Below are positions 33,591 to 43,131 of a stretch of 64,000 bases of DNA, piece by piece. The translations under genes and the position numbers were made by a program. This DNA comes from Ctena decussata. Lineage: Eukaryota; Mollusca; Bivalvia; Lucinida; Lucinidae. Under the pieces are notes generated by a model, which saw only the letters and a list, made by a program, of their open reading frames with translations, made no database searches and was not told the DNA's origin. The stretch's first letter is position 1, and each line of letters opens with the position of its first letter. The stretch is from NCBI GenBank assembly GCA_963989385.1, contig OZ022499.1, positions 103,462,786 through 103,526,785 of the forward strand. Direction: 5' to 3'.

Positions 33591-33934
33591 GTTTACGTAT
33601 GTACAGAAGTGCAGACTGATTTTAGTCTGAGCAATATTGCAGGCTGGTCACGAGATATCTTAAGATGACTGGGTACACGGTCATGTTTTATGCAATTTTA
33701 GAGAGAAACGACTGTAACTTCCTCTTTTCTTTCCCGGACAATGACGCCCTTTCAAACCGGGGTCAGCTTTTAAAGGAAAATAATGGCTCAAAGAGGAGCA
33801 AATTCTTTCCTTTAAAGAATGATCGCCCATATATGGATGGATGACGAAGTTTTACGACCCTTTTTCAAGTATTTTAGTCATACCGGACGGATGAAACGGT
33901 AATTTAATGAAAGGCTGCGTGCAGTGGAACTCCG

Positions 33935-34035
33935 TTACGGTTGAACATAATTCCGCCCAAAACGAGATTTGAACCTGAATCCTAGCGCGAAAAGGCCAGC
34001 TCTTATCCCACTGCTCTCCTCCTCCAGTTAAGGGG
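33935..34035 (-). mobile_element. tRNA-like SINE head, minus strand
   Basis: Read on the minus strand: GCAGTGGGATAAGAGC (A-box-like) and GGTTCAAATCTCG (B box) at tRNA spacing. No tail was recognised; it is a fragment or tRNA pseudogene. Confidence 0.5.
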
Positions 34036-34368
34036 GAAGTAGAATTGGAAATGGCAGAGTTGCTTCCCCTGGAAGTGTATCATGTACCTTAAGTTTAGCA
34101 ATTAAGGCAAATGCTAAAACAAAGCTCCGTTCACACGGACAGTTTCTATTCTATAAGCTCCTCTGGAGCCAATAGCTGATGGAAGCTACTACAAAATTTG
34201 CTTTTAGGCATTGAACCCACAGCGTCAGGCAATAATGGGCGATGTCAGGTACGATCTCCCACATCGCCCTCTGGCTTATTTCCTGCAAGTGGAAGTCAGT
34301 CACCATTTTCTTCTTTGCTATAATATGGACATCAGCCTATACTCACAGCAGAGGGCCACCATTATAAA

Positions 34369-34585
34369 CAGTGCTGGAAACGGCAAGTGGCCAGGTGGCC
34401 AAATGCGCCTAAATTTTGTCCGGGGCCACCAAAAATCTTCAAATTATGACCTTTAGTGGCCCAAATTTACCTTTATGGCAATGATAAATGCACTGGATAT
34501 ATAGCTAATGGATAATTTGGGCCACTGAAAATTTGGCCTGCTAAATTTTGGGCCACCACATTAATCTGGGTAGTGTCCAGCACCG
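34369..34585. mobile_element. hAT-like short element
   Basis: CAGTGCTGGAAAC and GTGTCCAGCACCG are inverted ends of hAT type. Inside, GGCCACCAAAAAT and TTGGGCCAC words recur. No clear target duplication and no ORF. Confidence 0.5.
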
Positions 34586-34589
34586 ATAA

Positions 34590-34989
34590 CCCCATGTCTT
34601 TGGGCACTATTATTAATTTGTAAATTTCTGTAATGGATTCATCCATTTACAAAGATCGTTTTCCATAAATATGTATATTGTTATATGATTAAGGATGACT
34701 GAATGACAAAACTTTTAGGCCCTGATATGTCTGCTCCATGTCTGAACTGCCTGCACAGGCCGCTTGACTGCCCAAATACTTGGGGTTTATGGTACTTTTA
34801 TAAAAGAAACTAAAGCCTGCTGGAAAAGTAGGGACATCTTTTTTTTTCATTCTCAAATTCACATTGAATAACAAACTAAGAAAGACTAAATCTATATTCG
34901 TCTGATTCCACTGTTCCACCATAGACCACGCTGAAAAAGATGAAATCAAGCTCAGCTAAAGTACCTGTATAGAAACAGATAAAAATATT
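34590..34989. other. Unassigned sequence
   Basis: No gene or repeat recognised; an 86-codon minus-strand ORF (34689-34949) shows no motif. Confidence 0.35.
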
Positions 34990-36213
34990 TGGTTTAAACA
35001 CTATTTTATTCGTATAATAATCATATACACATATACATTGCACAATATCACCTTCATCCCCTATATGGCTTCTGAGCAGAAGATTTTTTTTTCCAAATTT
35101 ACACTATATTTTGCCATGGCAACCAATCAAATTCAGCGATTTGGAGAAAATTCATATGAATCGTAGAGGACTACTCAAGAAACATTTCTGTAGAAATTTT
35201 TTTAAATAACTGCAGTTAGTTAGCAAAAATTGCAAATTTCCATTTTCCTCATTATAAGTCAATGGAAACTCTTAGTTGCCATAGCAACCAAACTGCTGGA
35301 GCAATTGCCATGAAAAACAATAATTCTATAAAGGCTAGTACTAAGGTTCTTTCTGTAAAGTTTGAGCTTTATTGGGCCACACAGTTTCTGCGAAGATGAT
35401 TTTTAATTCTTTTCTATTTTTAACCATTCGGTTGCAATAGCAACCAGCTAAATTGCGCAATTTGCATAAATTTAACATGGCTGGTTAAAGACTACTCAAG
35501 GTACATTTCTATGAAAGTTTTGTCAAAATATCCGCAGTGGCATAGCAATAAATGCAAATTTTCCATTCTGCCATTATAAGTCAATGGCAACTTTCAGTTC
35601 CCATAGCAACCAAACTGCTAGAGCAATTGCCAAGAAAAACAGTACTTTTATAGAAGCTAGTACTAAGATCCTTTCTGTGAAGTTTGAGCTTTATTGGTTG
35701 CATAGTTTCTGAGGAGATGATTTTTGAATATTTTTTCTATTTTTTAACCATTCGGTTGCCATGGCAACCAGCCAAATTGTGCAATTTACATAAAGTTCAT
35801 GTGGTTGATATAGGAATACTCAAGGAACATTCCTGTAAAAGGTTTGTCAAAATATCTGCAGTGACATAGCAATAAATGCAAATTTTCCATTTTGCCATTA
35901 TAAGTCAATGGCAACTTTCAGTTCCCATAGCAACCAAACTGCTAGAGCAATTGCCAAGAAAAACAGTACTTTTATAGAAGCTAGTACTAAGATTCTTTCT
36001 GTGAAGTTTGAGCTTTATTGGTTGCATAGTTTCTGAGGAGATGAACAGTATTATTGGTTCCCCCTGCCTATATATATGAAATTTGGTTACAATGGGCCTT
36101 GTAGTTTCAGAGGAGATGTCGTTTGAAAATGTTGACGGACGACGTACCATGTACGACGGATGCCTGCCTATACTATAAGCTCACCTGTGAGCCTTCGGCT
36201 CAGGTGAGCTAAC
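34990..36213 (+). mobile_element. Repeat-core element, family A2
   Basis: Three monomers are anchored on TCAATGG at 35259, 35581 and 35905 (322 and 324 bp apart). The last runs into the A-family 3' end: ATGAAATTTGGTTACAATGG, GTTGACGGACGACG, then the hairpin GTGAGCCTTCGGCTCAGG and GAGCTAA at 36212. The 5' end is not defined. The same monomers occur inverted at 1-430, so the core has been shared between different ends. Confidence 0.7.
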
Positions 36214-36596
36214 AACATAAAGAAGGCATAGATCTGCTAAGTTTTGGGAAGATCTATTCTATTATCAGCGTTTTGCAGAGTTTTGTCTTTGGCTCACCAC
36301 CTTAATTATTCCAGATTCCCCCACTTATCTGGAGCTCTGAATTTTACTAAAGCAATAGTTTATGGCACCGGTGTAATTTGGAAAATCATACCTTCAGATG
36401 CCTCAGGACTGAAGAAGGAAATTCCTGCATGACAGCAAATCACATATAGCTGTTTCTCTCTCTTCTTTTTAGCATCTTTGATCAGCGTTGAATGTTTTTT
36501 TCCTGAAATTTATAGTCTGGTGGGTTCTTCTCTATAAATAACCACACCCGAGTTGCCAACAGCCAGCCTGAAAACAGAGCGTATGATTGGTTAAAA
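36214..36596. other. Unassigned sequence
   Basis: No gene recognised. The last eight bases, GGTTAAAA, are the probable left target duplication of the following element. Confidence 0.4.
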
Positions 36597-37131
36597 CAGG
36601 CCTGTGGAAAAAGCAAATATCTTACTTGCCCAGGGACAAGTAAAAAGTCAAACTCTACTTGTCCAGCAAAAAATTAATTGTCCGAAACCACAAATTATGA
36701 TGTTTGCATTATTTTAAGATTGATATGCAGTCATAAAGATTCATCTCAAATAATTAGTATTTCAACAAACCTCATCTCTCACTTTAAATAGCCTCAAAGC
36801 CTTAAAATTGAATAAAGGCATCTTTTCTATGCTAAATGTCAAAAAAAAAAATAAGCATCTTATTCCTTACTTTTCACATATAAAACTTTTTCCAGGTAAA
36901 TGTACAAATTGGAATGGCAAACAGTGTGGACCCTGATCAGACTGCTCCTGCAGTATAAACTGGGTCCACATTGTTTGCCTGAGTATTTTTCTAAAACGAA
37001 AATTTTGTTGTTAGACTTGAAAGAAATACTTTTTCCAGGTACTTGTCCCAGTGCAAAATTAAAAATTTTCACTTGTCCTCAGTTAAATGGGACAAGTAGG
37101 ACACGTCAGGCATGGCATTTTCATAGCCCTG
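36597..37131. mobile_element. hAT-like element with 8 bp target duplication
   Basis: The ends CAGGCCTGTGGAAAA and ATTTTCATAGCCCTG are imperfectly inverted. Subterminal ACTTGTCC-type words lie on both sides (CAGGGACAAGTAAAAA and TTTTCACTTGTCC). GGTTAAAA occurs immediately on both sides (36589-36596 and from 37131, with a 1 bp overlap ambiguity), fitting hAT. A GATCAGAC hairpin sits in its centre. No transposase. Confidence 0.7.
36916..36979. repeat. GATCAGAC hairpin element, copy H2
   Basis: GGCAAACAGTGTGGACCCTG faces CTGGGTCCACATTGTTTGCC, enclosing ATCAGACTGCTCC. Nested inside the hAT-like element. Confidence 0.8.
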
Positions 37132-37429
37132 GTTAAAAGGAACATTCTCAGTGATGGGCTGCACATGTACTGATGTACTATATGAAGTACAATAACAGTG
37201 CCACCTCAAGTTTTGTGCATTTATACCCTGCCACACATTAGTGATGGGATAATATGTTTTTCTGCTAGCTGTTTGTGTGTATGTCCATCATATATCTATC
37301 CATTGTCCGTCTGTCCATCCATGAACTGGGGAAGATCTCACTTGCAATTATATTGTTAATGGTCTTATTTCAGTATCTTCTGACTGATTTATAGCCCTTG
37401 TCAATTTCTTAAACGTGACATTTGTCCGT

Positions 37430-37615
37430 AAGGGAGCAGGCAATATTTATTGGGGGCATGGGGGCGGTGCAAAATGGCATGAGGCGGGCACTTTTTTACT
37501 CGCTTCCATGCATGGGACAGATACTTTTTTTATTCACTTTCATGCATGGGGCAGATACTTTTTTTTATGGTTCTTTGGCCATGGGGCGGACACTTTTTTA
37601 TCACTTCATTCTGAA
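37430..37615 (+). repeat. CATGGGGC repeat, copy 1
   Basis: TTGGGGGCATGGGGGCGGTG is followed by at least three CATGGGGC(A/G)GA(T/C)AC plus T-run units of 35-55 bp. An inverted related block lies at 42430-42610. The overlapping ORFs are frames of the repeat. Confidence 0.6.
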
Positions 37616-38100
37616 AGACCTAAAATAGTGCACAACATGTAAAGTACATTGAAGACTACCACAATGTACTTTTTTAGAATAGGATGTTGATAATAACTAC
37701 TCTTCAGGCCTTACAAAAAAAGTTTGCAGATGGAACAGCCCCCCTGTCCTGGTTGGGCCTAGGGCAGGTCTAGAGTAAAAAAAAAAGGGGAGCAAATTCT
37801 TGGGTGGGGAGCAATCTTGGGTGGGGAGCAATTCCCTTATAAACTAATGGAGTGGGAAGTGGGGGACAAGAGACTGAGGGTGATCTGGAATGCGATTGTC
37901 CCATATTTTTGTGGCCCTCATGTGTAATTGAGGTTGCCTAGGTTACATAGAGTTATGGTCTCAGAGAGGACCATAGCCTAATTCTCTTGGGAGGGAGGTA
38001 GGCAGGGTAAAAATTCCTTTTGGGGCCTAGAACTGTGGCATTTGTTTTAAAACTTATCTTGGTTTAGTTGGTTCCAAAATATAGTGCATAATTTAAGTTT

Positions 38101-38560
38101 TAAGGGTCTGTATGTTCATGGGAATTTTGTTAGTGCTCCAATATTTTGGGAAATGGAGAATATTATTAGTGGAAAAGAAGACTGTAGCTGATTTCTTATT
38201 GTGAATTGTTGGGAGGAGAGGGCTGTTTCTTTTGGCTGTTTCTATGGAGCAAATTGGTTGAACCTTATAATGGTTTAGTTAGTTTCTAGGCAACTACGCC
38301 TGAGTGTGAGATTAAGGAGGTTGGATACACATTAATTTTTGGGGAAATGGAGAATATTATTAATGGGCAAGAGGACCATAGCTTCTTTCTTATTGCGGGT
38401 TGTTGGGAGGGAAGGGCGGTTTCTTTCGGCTGTTCTAGGGAGCAAATGTGTTGAACCTTATAATGGTTCAGTTGGTTTCCAGGTAACTAAGCCTGGGTGT
38501 GCGATTAAGGAGGTTGGATACACATTAATTTTAGCCCTTATTGCCAACAGACAAAAGTTA
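38101..38560 (+). repeat. Tandem duplication of about 194 bp
   Basis: AAATGGAGAATATTATTA occurs at 38151 and 38345. The following blocks (TTCTTATTG, TTGTTGGGAGG, AACCTTATAATGGTT and GGAGGTTGGATACACATTAA) repeat in order. A weaker relative may precede it near 37980. Function unknown. Confidence 0.7.
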
Positions 38561-38706
38561 TTTATATGACGGTAGGGAAAGTCGGATTGTGGTCATACAG
38601 ATAGCTTCTGGGGCTTTTACTAGGTTGGGAGTTTTGTCACAAGCATTGTAATTAGTAGGGGTTTAATGTGGATTCAGGAATTTTTGGAACTGGGCTGGGT
38701 AGGTGA

Positions 38707-39340
38707 TTAGCAACAAGGGCTCGAATTAAAGAAAATTTGGGGGATTTTTTCCTTATTGTATTGGAATCTATCAATATCCTGGTGATGATATTGGTTTTGT
38801 CCAGGTATTCGAAGACTGCCTTCTGTATTGTATTTGCGTGTTTCTTTGGGGGGAGACAGGAGCAGTCTCAGGTCTATAATTGTGTGACAGCCTATGATTT
38901 GAATATGGTGGATTCTAGGTCTTTGATTGTTATGAGCCATACAAACAAGATATGGTCGAGATCTTCTGCATCATTGCAGTGGGGACATAGGCCAGACTGG
39001 TTGGTGTAGAGATGGCAGCCCAGCCCGCAGTGTCCTGGTTTTAGTCGGGAATAGGCTACATTGAAACGTCTATTGGCCTATATACTTCACATTGAAGTTT
39101 AATCTTTGGTTGAACAAAATGGAAGGTGTGACCCTTGTTGCTATTGGTCCATTGGGATTGCCATTTTTGGGTTACTGCTTCATTTATTAGGGGATAAACT
39201 TCCATTTTTGAGAGTTTGGTATGGTGGTAAGTACCAGTGGTCATACATGGCCTATGTTTACTGCTAAAAGCATCTGGAAATCTTTTCTGAAATATGAGTG
39301 ATGCCCTGGAAGTTGCATTTTGCGGTTTCCGGGGCATCAC
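38707..39340 (-). pseudogene. LINE ORF C-terminal relic
   Basis: Minus-strand translation gives EVYPLINEAVTQKWQSQW and KGHTFHFVQPKI from the 39056-39340 frame. After a frameshift near 39060 come AYSRLKPGHCGLGCHLYTNQ, LCPHCNDAEDLDHILFVW and FEYLDKTNIITRI. The GHCGL...HL...CPHC...DH pattern is the zinc-finger-like tail that follows RNase H in jockey/CR1/I-type LINEs. RT and endonuclease are absent, so this is a 5'-truncated or eroded copy of a LINE clade different from the RTE-like one. Confidence 0.75.
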
Positions 39341-39662
39341 TCATATATATCAGAAAAGATTAACAGTTAATGAAGATGAAACATATTTACAACATCATGC
39401 ACTAGGTCACATACAGAAGCAGCAATGCAAAGAAAAATTCAATTTTAAACCAAACAAAAAAAGTGACCACTAAAACCATCTATATTGCACCCCTTTCCAT
39501 GTGACTGCTGTTTCAGTTGCAGCTATAATTCAAACAAGTCTTGTCAATTATCGTTAAGGCAAAGGCTTTTGAAAACAAAACTACTTGCAAGATGAAGATT
39601 AGAAGGTTTTAAACAGGACAAGATCTTGCAAGTTTGAGAATATCTGCGAAAAGAATTGATTT
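39341..39662. other. Unassigned sequence
   Basis: No gene or repeat recognised. Confidence 0.35.
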
Positions 39663-42251
39663 TTAGCTCACCTCAGCCGAAGGCTCAGAGATGAGCTTAT
39701 AGGATGGGAGTCGAGCCGTCGTCCGTCCGTCCGTGGGTGCGTGGGTGCGTCAACACTTTCAAACATAAATATCTCAGAGACTTGTGGGCCGATCGCAATC
39801 AAATTTTATCTGAAGCATCATTTGGGTGGGGGAAAGGCTGCATTAGGTTTTGGTGCCGATCAGCTCAGAACTCTGGTTTCCATGGCAACAGATAGCCCCC
39901 ATAGGGTTATAATGGGGAAAACGGCGTCATCACGTTTTCTCGACTGTTTTTGATTAGATCCTTATCATACTTGCAGGTAATGATGGCATACACAAGAGCT
40001 TGGATGAGTTCGAAATTTGGTCAGATTCGAGCACAGACTACGGAGTTAGCTGCCCTTGAGCGTTTGAAAAAAATCCCATAGGGTTATAATGGGGAAAATG
40101 GCGTCATCACCTTTTCTCAACTGTTTTTGCTTAGATCCTTATCATACTTGCAGGTAATGATGACATACATAAGAGCTTGGATGAGTTCGAAATTTGGCCG
40201 GATTCGAGCACAGACTACGGAGTTAGCTGCCCTTGAGCGTTTGAAAAAAATCCCATAGTGTTATAATGGAGAAAACAACGTCATCACATATTTTTAGAAA
40301 AACTTTGTCATCGCTCTATTGCCTACATTTCTCAACGGATTTTTAGCTCACCTGAGCCGAAGGCTCAGAGGTGAGCTTATAGGATGGGAGTCGAGCCGTC
40401 GTCCGTCCGTGGGTCCGTCCGTGCGTCAACATTTTCAAACATAAATATCTCAGAGACCAGTGGGCCGATCGCAATCAAATTTTATCTGAAGCATCATTGG
40501 GGTGGGGAAAAGGCTGCATTAGGTGTTGGTGCTGATCAGCTCAGAACTCTGGTTTCCATGGCAACAGATAGCTCCCATAGGGTTATAATGGGGAAAACGG
40601 CGTCATCACGTTTTCTCGACTGTTTTTGATTAGATCCTTATCATACTTGCAGGTAATGATGACATACACAAGAGCTTGGATGAGTTCGAAATTTGGCCGG
40701 ATTCGAGCACAGACTACAGAGTTAGCTGCCCTTGAGCGGTTGAAAAAAATCCCATAGGGTTATAATGGGGAAAACGGCATCATCACGTTTTCTCGACTGT
40801 TTTTGCTTAGATCCTTATCATACTTGCAGGTAATGATGACATACATAAGAGCTTGGATGAGTTCGAAATTTGGCCAGATTCGAGCACAGACTATGGAGTT
40901 AGCTGCCCTTGAGCGTTTGAAAAAAATCCCATAGTGTTATAAGGGAGAAAACAACGTCATCACATATTTTTAGAAAAACTTTGTCATCGCTCTATTGCCT
41001 ACATTTCTCAACAGATTTTAAAATAACTTCACACAATGTAGGGCATGACAATATCTCGAGCAAGTTCGACTTTCAGGATGCTGCACCCAAGGTCAAGGTC
41101 ACTGTGGCTATTTTTAGAAAAACTTTGTCAGCGCTCTAGCACCTACATTTCTCAGCAGATTTTAAAATAACTTCACACAAATGTAGGCATGACAATATCT
41201 CGAGCAAGTTCGACTTTCAGGATGCTGCGCCCAAGGTCAAGGTCACTGTGGCTATTTTTAGAAAAACTTTGTCAGCGCTCTAGCACTTACATTTCTCAGC
41301 AGATTTTGAAATAACTTCACACAAATGTAGGGCATGACAATATCTCGAGCAAGTTTGTCTTTCAGGGTGCTGCACCTAAGGTCAAGGTCACTGTGGCTAT
41401 TTTTAGAAAAACTTGGTCAGCGCTCTAGCGCCTACATTTCTCAGCAGATTTTAAAATAACTTCACACAAATGTAGGGCATGACAATATCTCGAGCAAGTT
41501 TGACTTTCAGGGTGCTGCACCCAAGGTCAAGGTCACTGTGGCTATTTTTAGAAAAACTTTGTCAGCGCTCAGCACCTTCATTTCTCCATGGATTTTTGCA
41601 ATCAAGGTTTTTGATTAGATCCTTATCATACTTGCAGGTAATGATGACATACATAAGAGCTTGGATAAGTTCGAAATTTGGCCGGATTCGAGCACAGACT
41701 ACAGAGTTATCTGCCCTTTAGCGTTTGTAAAAAATCCCATAGTCTTATAATGGAGAAAACAACGTCATCACATTTTCATTTTTCATCGGATCCTCTTCAT
41801 ACTTACAGGTAATGAGGATATGCATAAAAGCTTGGATTAGTTAGCCGATTTATTTCGGCTAGATCCCACCACAGACTATATAGTACCTGTCCTGAGCATC
41901 CAAAAAATCAATGCCGCCACTTTTTCTTGGTTTCTACTGATCCGATCCTTTTCAAACTTGCAGGTAATGAGAAAATGCATAATATCTTAAACAAGTTCAA
42001 ATTTTGGCCAGATCAGGCCAACCACTACAAAGTTAGCTGCCCTTGACAGCTCTGTCTATTGTGCTCTTGATCGGATACTTTTTAAACTTGCATATATTAA
42101 ATGAGGGCATACATAATGTTTTGGATGAGTTTAATTTTCAGCCTGATTGGACCACTGACTGTGGAGTTAGCTGCCCTTGAGCATCTTAAATATCCCTATA
42201 GGTTTACAATGTCTCTCAGGTGAGCAATTGTTGCCCTTTGGGCTACTTGTT
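39663..42251 (-). mobile_element. Repeat-core element, family B, duplicated 3' arm
   Basis: On the minus strand the element starts AACAAGTAGCCC (42251) and ends with a hairpin GAGCCTTCGGCTC and GAGCTAA (40343). A second terminal hairpin plus arm lies 680 bp further on (39663). Both arms contain a CCGTCCGTCCGTG run, 'AAACATAAATATCTCAGAGA', 'GGTTTCCATGGCAACAGATA' and two 'GATCCTTATCATACTTGCAG' blocks. The array at 40967-41590 and unique sequence to 42251 complete it. The duplicated arm looks like a read-through or head-to-tail event. ORFs 39704-39953 and 40384-40629 are repeat frames. Confidence 0.7.
40967..41590. repeat. Tandem array, 144-145 bp monomers
   Basis: TAGAAAAACTT recurs at 40971, 41115, 41259, 41404 and 41549. 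Each monomer contains 'TTTCTCA(A/G)CAGATTTTAAAATAAC', AATATCTCGAGCAAGTT and CCAAGGTCAAGGTCACTGTG in shortened form. Core of the family B element. Confidence 0.85.
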
Positions 42252-42429
42252 TATGTTTGTAAGGAGATCAAGCCATCGCACGTAGCTAAATTTAACTCAC
42301 CAGATTACCCTTAGCTGAAGTCCATTTAAGTGGATTGGATATTATTTCATTTCACAGAAGAGTTAATAGAGATTTTACAATTGAAAGTGATGTTTTATGT
42401 ATCATCTTAATTGTAGTTCTAAGTTCAAA

Positions 42430-42610
42430 AAAGTATTGAACCCCATGGGGCCTGAAGTTTTTTTGCTGTCTCTGAGCCATGGGGCCAATACTTTTTTTTT
42501 ATTGTCATCTGCCATGGGGCAAACACATTTTTCCTTCATCTCCAGCCATGGGGCACTTACTTTTTTTAAGCTGGGTTTCTCATTTGCACCGGCCCCATGC
42601 CTCCAATTAA
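42430..42610 (-). repeat. CATGGGGC repeat, copy 2 (inverted)
   Basis: Units of GCCATGGGGC plus T-runs, ending in TTTGCACCGGCCCCATGCCT, the inverse of the start of copy 1 at 37436. Confidence 0.55.
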
Positions 42611-43062
42611 ATTCCTTAACACTTTGCCATATCTGGATGAAATTTCATGGAAAAATTAAAATAATATAAGCTTTGTGTTGCAAGCAGAACTTTGTCCACA
42701 GTGTTATATATGCTTATGTGCCCCTGCCTCAGCAATATCTATATGCATGATTAATAGCATGTTTAAAAATCTATATAAAGTTAGAGTTCAGACTGATTTT
42801 CCTGAAACCTGCAACAAATTATCATAGCTTTCTGTCATGATTAATATTTGTTCCCGCTGACACATGGCTAACACATACATGTATTAAATCTGGGGGAAAA
42901 TCTATATAAAATTAGAGTTTTTGTTTATCTAGATGAAATTTTACAGAAATAATAATAAAAAAATTACCCATTTTACATACCAAAATAACAGTATCCTACA
43001 AGATGAACAAACCTAATTTACCCACACATGGAGTACATATGATGCATCATGCGCTAGTGGAG
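42611..43062. other. Unassigned AT-rich sequence
   Basis: No gene or repeat recognised beyond short AT runs. Confidence 0.35.
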
Positions 43063-43131
43063 AGGCAACCAATGTAGACCCAGATCAGACTGCTCTCTAG
43101 GAGAAGTCTGATCTGGGTCTGCAATGTTTGC
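43063..43131. repeat. GATCAGAC hairpin element, copy H3
   Basis: AGGCAACCAATGTAGACCCA faces TGGGTCTGCAATGTTTGC around GATCAGACTGC/GTCTGATC. Confidence 0.8.

Noticed and set aside
34211..34456. 81-codon ORF as host exon
   Set aside because: It runs into the hAT-like element at 34369, and lacks splice signals or a domain.
39704..40629. ORFs of 63-81 codons repeated at 39704 and 40384
   Set aside because: They are frames of the duplicated family B arm, differ in length between the two copies and run through the terminal CCGTCCGT tract.
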